6,844 bases of DNA from contig CAYPTI010000077.1 of assembly GCA_964413525.1 (NCBI GenBank), positions 2,229-9,072 of the forward strand, in the 5' to 3' direction. This DNA comes from CAYPTI01 sp964413525 [NCBI: uncultured bacterium]. GTDB lineage: Bacteria > T1Sed10-126. Positions 4,930 to 6,844 of this stretch are shown piece by piece. The translations under genes and the position numbers were made by a program. The notes under the pieces are model-generated. The model did not search any database. It saw only the letters and a list, made by a program, of their open reading frames with translations, and had not been told where the DNA came from. Positions within the stretch are counted from its first letter, which is position 1. Every line of letters starts with the position of its first letter.

Positions 4930-5402
4930 CCGCAACGCTTCGAAGCTACTTCACGAACATTTTCTATACCCTGTTCTCCATCCTGAAGGGCATGCAGGTG
5001 ACCTTCAACTGCATGCTGTCGAAGCGGATCACGATCGACTATCCCTTCGAGTCAACCGTCCAGAAGGGGTTCCGGGGGAAGCTGGTCAACTACACGGCCG
5101 ACTGCATCAGCTGCAACAAATGCGTCGTGATCTGTCCGGTCGACTGCATCACCCTCGAAGCGACGAAACGGGAGGATTTCGACCCGGAGAAACACACCGC
5201 GTCCACGGGCCATCCCCTGCGGTTGAAGCTGGAGACCTACGACATCGACATGAACAAATGCATGTACTGCAACCTGTGCACCGAGGTCTGCCCGACGGAT
5301 TGTCTGGTCATGACCGACGACGTTGAATACAGTTCCGCCGACCGCGACGACATGACCATCGCCTTCACCGAAAAAAGCGGCACCGGTTACGGTCGAGCGT
5401 AA
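4920..5402 (+). CDS. nuoI: Complex I subunit NuoI, 2x[4Fe-4S] ferredoxin-like
   Basis: This 160-residue subunit carries clusters N6a and N6b, which pass electrons to N2 in NuoB. Two CxxCxxCxxxCP motifs are visible: C62, C65, C68, C72 and C114, C117, C120, C124. They follow the typical basic FRGKLVNYTADC segment. An amphipathic or hydrophobic N-terminal helix (about 5-30) would lie along the membrane. Two further cysteines, C76 (CPVDCI) and C128 (CPTDCL), sit at matching places after each motif, as in many stand-alone ferredoxins but unlike the CPA-type NuoI of E. coli. Translation starts inside the nuoH end (10-nt overlap) without a strong Shine-Dalgarno, which suggests coupling to nuoH. With no nuoE, nuoF or nuoG nearby, NuoI could be the entry point for a ferredoxin donor; that is inference. 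Confidence 0.96.
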   Translation: MGVTATLRSYFTNIFYTLFSILKGMQVTFNCMLSKRITIDYPFESTVQKGFRGKLVNYTADCISCNKCVVICPVDCITLEATKREDFDPEKHTASTGHPLRLKLETYDIDMNKCMYCNLCTEVCPTDCLVMTDDVEYSSADRDDMTIAFTEKSGTGYGRA

Positions 5403-5413
5403 GGAGCCCGGAC

Positions 5414-5941
5414 ATGGACGGTGAACTTCTGTTTCGCGGCCTGTTTTACTTCCTGGCCGTGGTGGCCCTCGGTTCGGCCGGCGTCGTCGCCTTCAGCCGC
5501 AACATCGGCCGGGCCATCTTCATGCTGCTGTTCACCCTCGGGGCCGTGGCCGGGTTCTACGCCTGGCTGGGCGCCGGGTACCTCTCCCTCGTCCAGGTCC
5601 TGATCTACGTGGGCGGGATCCTGGTGATCCTGCTGTTTGCCCTGATGGTGTCGGAACAATTTCCCATCGACCCGGACGCCTCCGACCCGGACAGGCTGCT
5701 CGGTTCCGGAGGGGTGGCCCTGGTCTTCCTTGCCGGGGTGTTTTCCGTCTACCTGAACCTGGGGGACCTGTCCCCCATCGGTCCGGAATCCTACCCCTCC
5801 CCGACCGAACTGGGCGAACAACTGCTGAGCACCTACCTGCTGCCGTTTGAACTGGCGGGGGTCATCCTGCTGGTCGCCCTGATGGCGGCCACCCTGCTGA
5901 CCCGCAACCCCGACCGCAACCAGGGAGAGACCTCCTCATGA
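5414..5941 (+). CDS. nuoJ: Complex I membrane subunit NuoJ
   Basis: This 175-residue membrane subunit lies next to NuoA, NuoH and NuoK; its third helix carries the flexible region linked to coupling. Hydrophobic segments are at about 6-28, 31-53, 55-80, 96-116 and 139-162, the expected five helices. The signature AIFMLLFTLGAVAGFYAWLGAGYLSLVQVLIYVGGILVILLFALMV (34-79) is clear, with YVGG where E. coli-type proteins have YVGA. The ending FELAGVILLVALMAATLLTR is typical. AAGGAG (5401-5406) lies 7 nt before the ATG and overlaps the nuoI stop. The stop overlaps nuoK as ATGA (5938-5941). Confidence 0.95.
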   Translation: MDGELLFRGLFYFLAVVALGSAGVVAFSRNIGRAIFMLLFTLGAVAGFYAWLGAGYLSLVQVLIYVGGILVILLFALMVSEQFPIDPDASDPDRLLGSGGVALVFLAGVFSVYLNLGDLSPIGPESYPSPTELGEQLLSTYLLPFELAGVILLVALMAATLLTRNPDRNQGETSS

Positions 5942-6246
5942 GCATTGGATTCGGCCACGTCCTTCTTGTAACATCTCTGCTGTTTTCGGCCGGGATCGTG
6001 GCGGTCCTCAGCCGACAGAACATCGTCGCCATGCTGATGGGGATCGAACTGATGCTGAACGCCGCCGCCCTGAACGTCGTCGCCTTTTCGGTGTTCCACG
6101 GGATGACCCTTCACGGACAGATGGTGGCGTTGTTCATCATCGTCCTGGCCGCCAGCGAGGCGGCGATCGCCTTCGGCATCCTGATCAACCACTACCGGAA
6201 CAGCAAATCCGTGTCGATCGAATCGGCTCAAAACATGAAACGGTAG
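5938..6246 (+). CDS. nuoK: Complex I membrane subunit NuoK
   Basis: This 102-residue subunit, related to MrpC, has three transmembrane helices (about 4-23, 29-53 and 61-87) and forms part of the proton channel next to NuoJ and NuoN. The two functionally important membrane glutamates are present: E37 in LMGIELMLNAAALN and E74 in VLAASEAAIAFG. The length is normal. It overlaps the nuoJ stop by 4 nt (ATGA). GGGAGAG at 5923-5929, 8 nt upstream, can act as Shine-Dalgarno; GGAG there could also pair with CTCC at 5932-5935 in a weak hairpin. The ending ESAQNMKR is a short hydrophilic tail. Confidence 0.96.
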   Translation: MSIGFGHVLLVTSLLFSAGIVAVLSRQNIVAMLMGIELMLNAAALNVVAFSVFHGMTLHGQMVALFIIVLAASEAAIAFGILINHYRNSKSVSIESAQNMKR

Positions 6247-6399
6247 GTTCCTCGAAGCCCGGGCACCGAACGCCCCGGGTGATGGTCTCCGGGAAGGGGC
6301 GCATCAACGACGAACGCAGCGGACGCTGAATCGATACCGAAGCAACCGGGTGCATCTGTGCCCGGGAATTTCCGGAACCGCAGGAAGGAGCCCTGACGA
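6247..6399 (+). other. nuoK-nuoL intergenic gap with GC-rich hairpins
   Basis: This is 153 nt without a gene; the best frame is a 15-codon ATG frame at 6282 with no Shine-Dalgarno. CGCCCC (6271-6276) pairs with GGGGCG (6296-6301). CCGGGTGC (6346-6353) pairs with GTGCCCGG (6358-6365) through eight pairs, two of them G-U, around a 4-nt loop. No run of T follows either one, so they are not standard terminators; I see no promoter. The nuoL Shine-Dalgarno is at 6383-6390. Confidence 0.6.
6383..6390 (+). promoter_or_regulatory. Shine-Dalgarno of nuoL
   Basis: GGAAGGAG ends 9 nt before the ATG at 6400. The same octamer at the same spacing precedes glpX. This independent strong site fits a gene that is not overlapped by its upstream neighbour. 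Confidence 0.75.
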
Positions 6400-6844
6400 A
6401 TGGACGCCACGCTGACCTACCTGGTCCTCATTCTGCTGCTGCCTCTGGCGGCGTTCGTGATCCAGGTGCTGATCGGCCGCCGGCTGCCCTCGGGCGGCGA
6501 CTGGGTGAGCATCCTGGCGGTGGCGGGTTCCTTCGTCCTCTCGGTCCTTCTGTTCGCCCGCACCCTGGCGGCCTACGATCCGGGCCTCTCCCGGGTCTTC
6601 GAGATCCCCTGGGTTCAACTGCAGACGATTGAATTTTCCATGGGGATCCTGTTCGACACCCTGACCGCCGTGATGCTGGTCATCGTGACCGGGGTCAGCC
6701 TGCTGGTCCACATTTATTCCCGCGGCTACATGGAAGACGATCCCGGATACCACCGGTTCTTCGCCTTCCTGTCCCTGTTTACCTTTTCGATGCTGGGCAT
6801 CGTGCTGACCGACAACCTGTTCGGGCTGTTCATCTTCTGGGAAC
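6400..6844 (+). CDS. nuoL: Complex I membrane subunit NuoL, N-terminal 148 residues (cut by the window edge)
   Basis: NuoL is the distal antiporter-like proton-pumping subunit, related to MrpA, and normally exceeds 600 residues. The visible part has hydrophobic helices at about 5-26, 36-56, 84-105, 117-136 and one beginning at 139. The family signature HIYSRGYMEDDPGYHRFFAFLSLFTFSMLGIVLTDNLFGLFIFWE (104-148) separates it from NuoM and NuoN. The last residue, E148, corresponds by my recall to E. coli NuoL E144, the conserved glutamate of the fifth helix. The start is supported by GGAAGGAG 9 nt upstream and by the typical N-terminus. The rest of the gene, and probably nuoM and nuoN, lie beyond the right edge. 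Confidence 0.96.
   Translation, partial: MDATLTYLVLILLLPLAAFVIQVLIGRRLPSGGDWVSILAVAGSFVLSVLLFARTLAAYDPGLSRVFEIPWVQLQTIEFSMGILFDTLTAVMLVIVTGVSLLVHIYSRGYMEDDPGYHRFFAFLSLFTFSMLGIVLTDNLFGLFIFWE

Noticed and set aside
3627-6310. 9-mer CATCAACGA shared by the nuoD-nuoH gap (3627-3635) and the nuoK-nuoL gap (6302-6310)
   Set aside because: A single 9-mer with no extended similarity or matching position relative to the downstream genes is compatible with chance.

Overview
The window comes from a GC-rich bacterial chromosome. It holds the front part of a respiratory complex I operon (nuoA-B-C-D-H-I-J-K-L, all on the + strand), divergent from a class II fructose-1,6-bisphosphatase gene (glpX, - strand) that runs off the left edge. 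Good Shine-Dalgarno sequences, a near-consensus sigma70-type promoter and ATG/GTG starts fit an ordinary bacterium. I cannot name a phylum: the NuoB signature [11 protein letters not shown] and the overall style recall sequences from Bacteroidota, Chlorobiota, Planctomycetota or Gemmatimonadota type bacteria, but that is an impression from memory, not a comparison.

Layout: 1-380, 5' part of glpX (-). 381-778, a 398-bp divergent intergenic region with several dyads, an AT island, an A6T5 tract and, at its right end, the nuo promoter. 779-3582, nuoA, nuoB, nuoC and nuoD, tightly packed with overlaps or 3-nt gaps. 3583-3714, a 132-nt gap holding two interleaved perfect 8-bp inverted repeats that could form an H-type RNA pseudoknot. 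3715-6246, nuoH (GTG start), nuoI, nuoJ and nuoK, overlapping or closely spaced. 6247-6399, a 153-nt gap with GC-rich hairpins. 6400-6844, the start of nuoL, cut by the window edge at the family's conserved membrane glutamate.

Together the genes encode the connecting module (NuoB, C, D, I, with Fe-S cluster N2 and two 4Fe-4S clusters) and much of the membrane arm (NuoA, H, J, K, L). Electrons arriving through NuoI and NuoB reduce quinone at the NuoB/NuoD/NuoH site and drive proton pumping. nuoE, nuoF and nuoG, which encode the NADH-oxidising module and usually lie between nuoD and nuoH, are absent here. Either they are elsewhere in the genome or this is an 11-subunit type complex using another donor such as ferredoxin.

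Most of the window is conserved housekeeping DNA. The points most worth a second look are the possible pseudoknot at the nuoD-nuoH junction, the very AT-rich first 37 codons of nuoA behind an ultra-short leader, an extra stretch of about 64 residues in NuoH, and an acidic insertion in NuoC.
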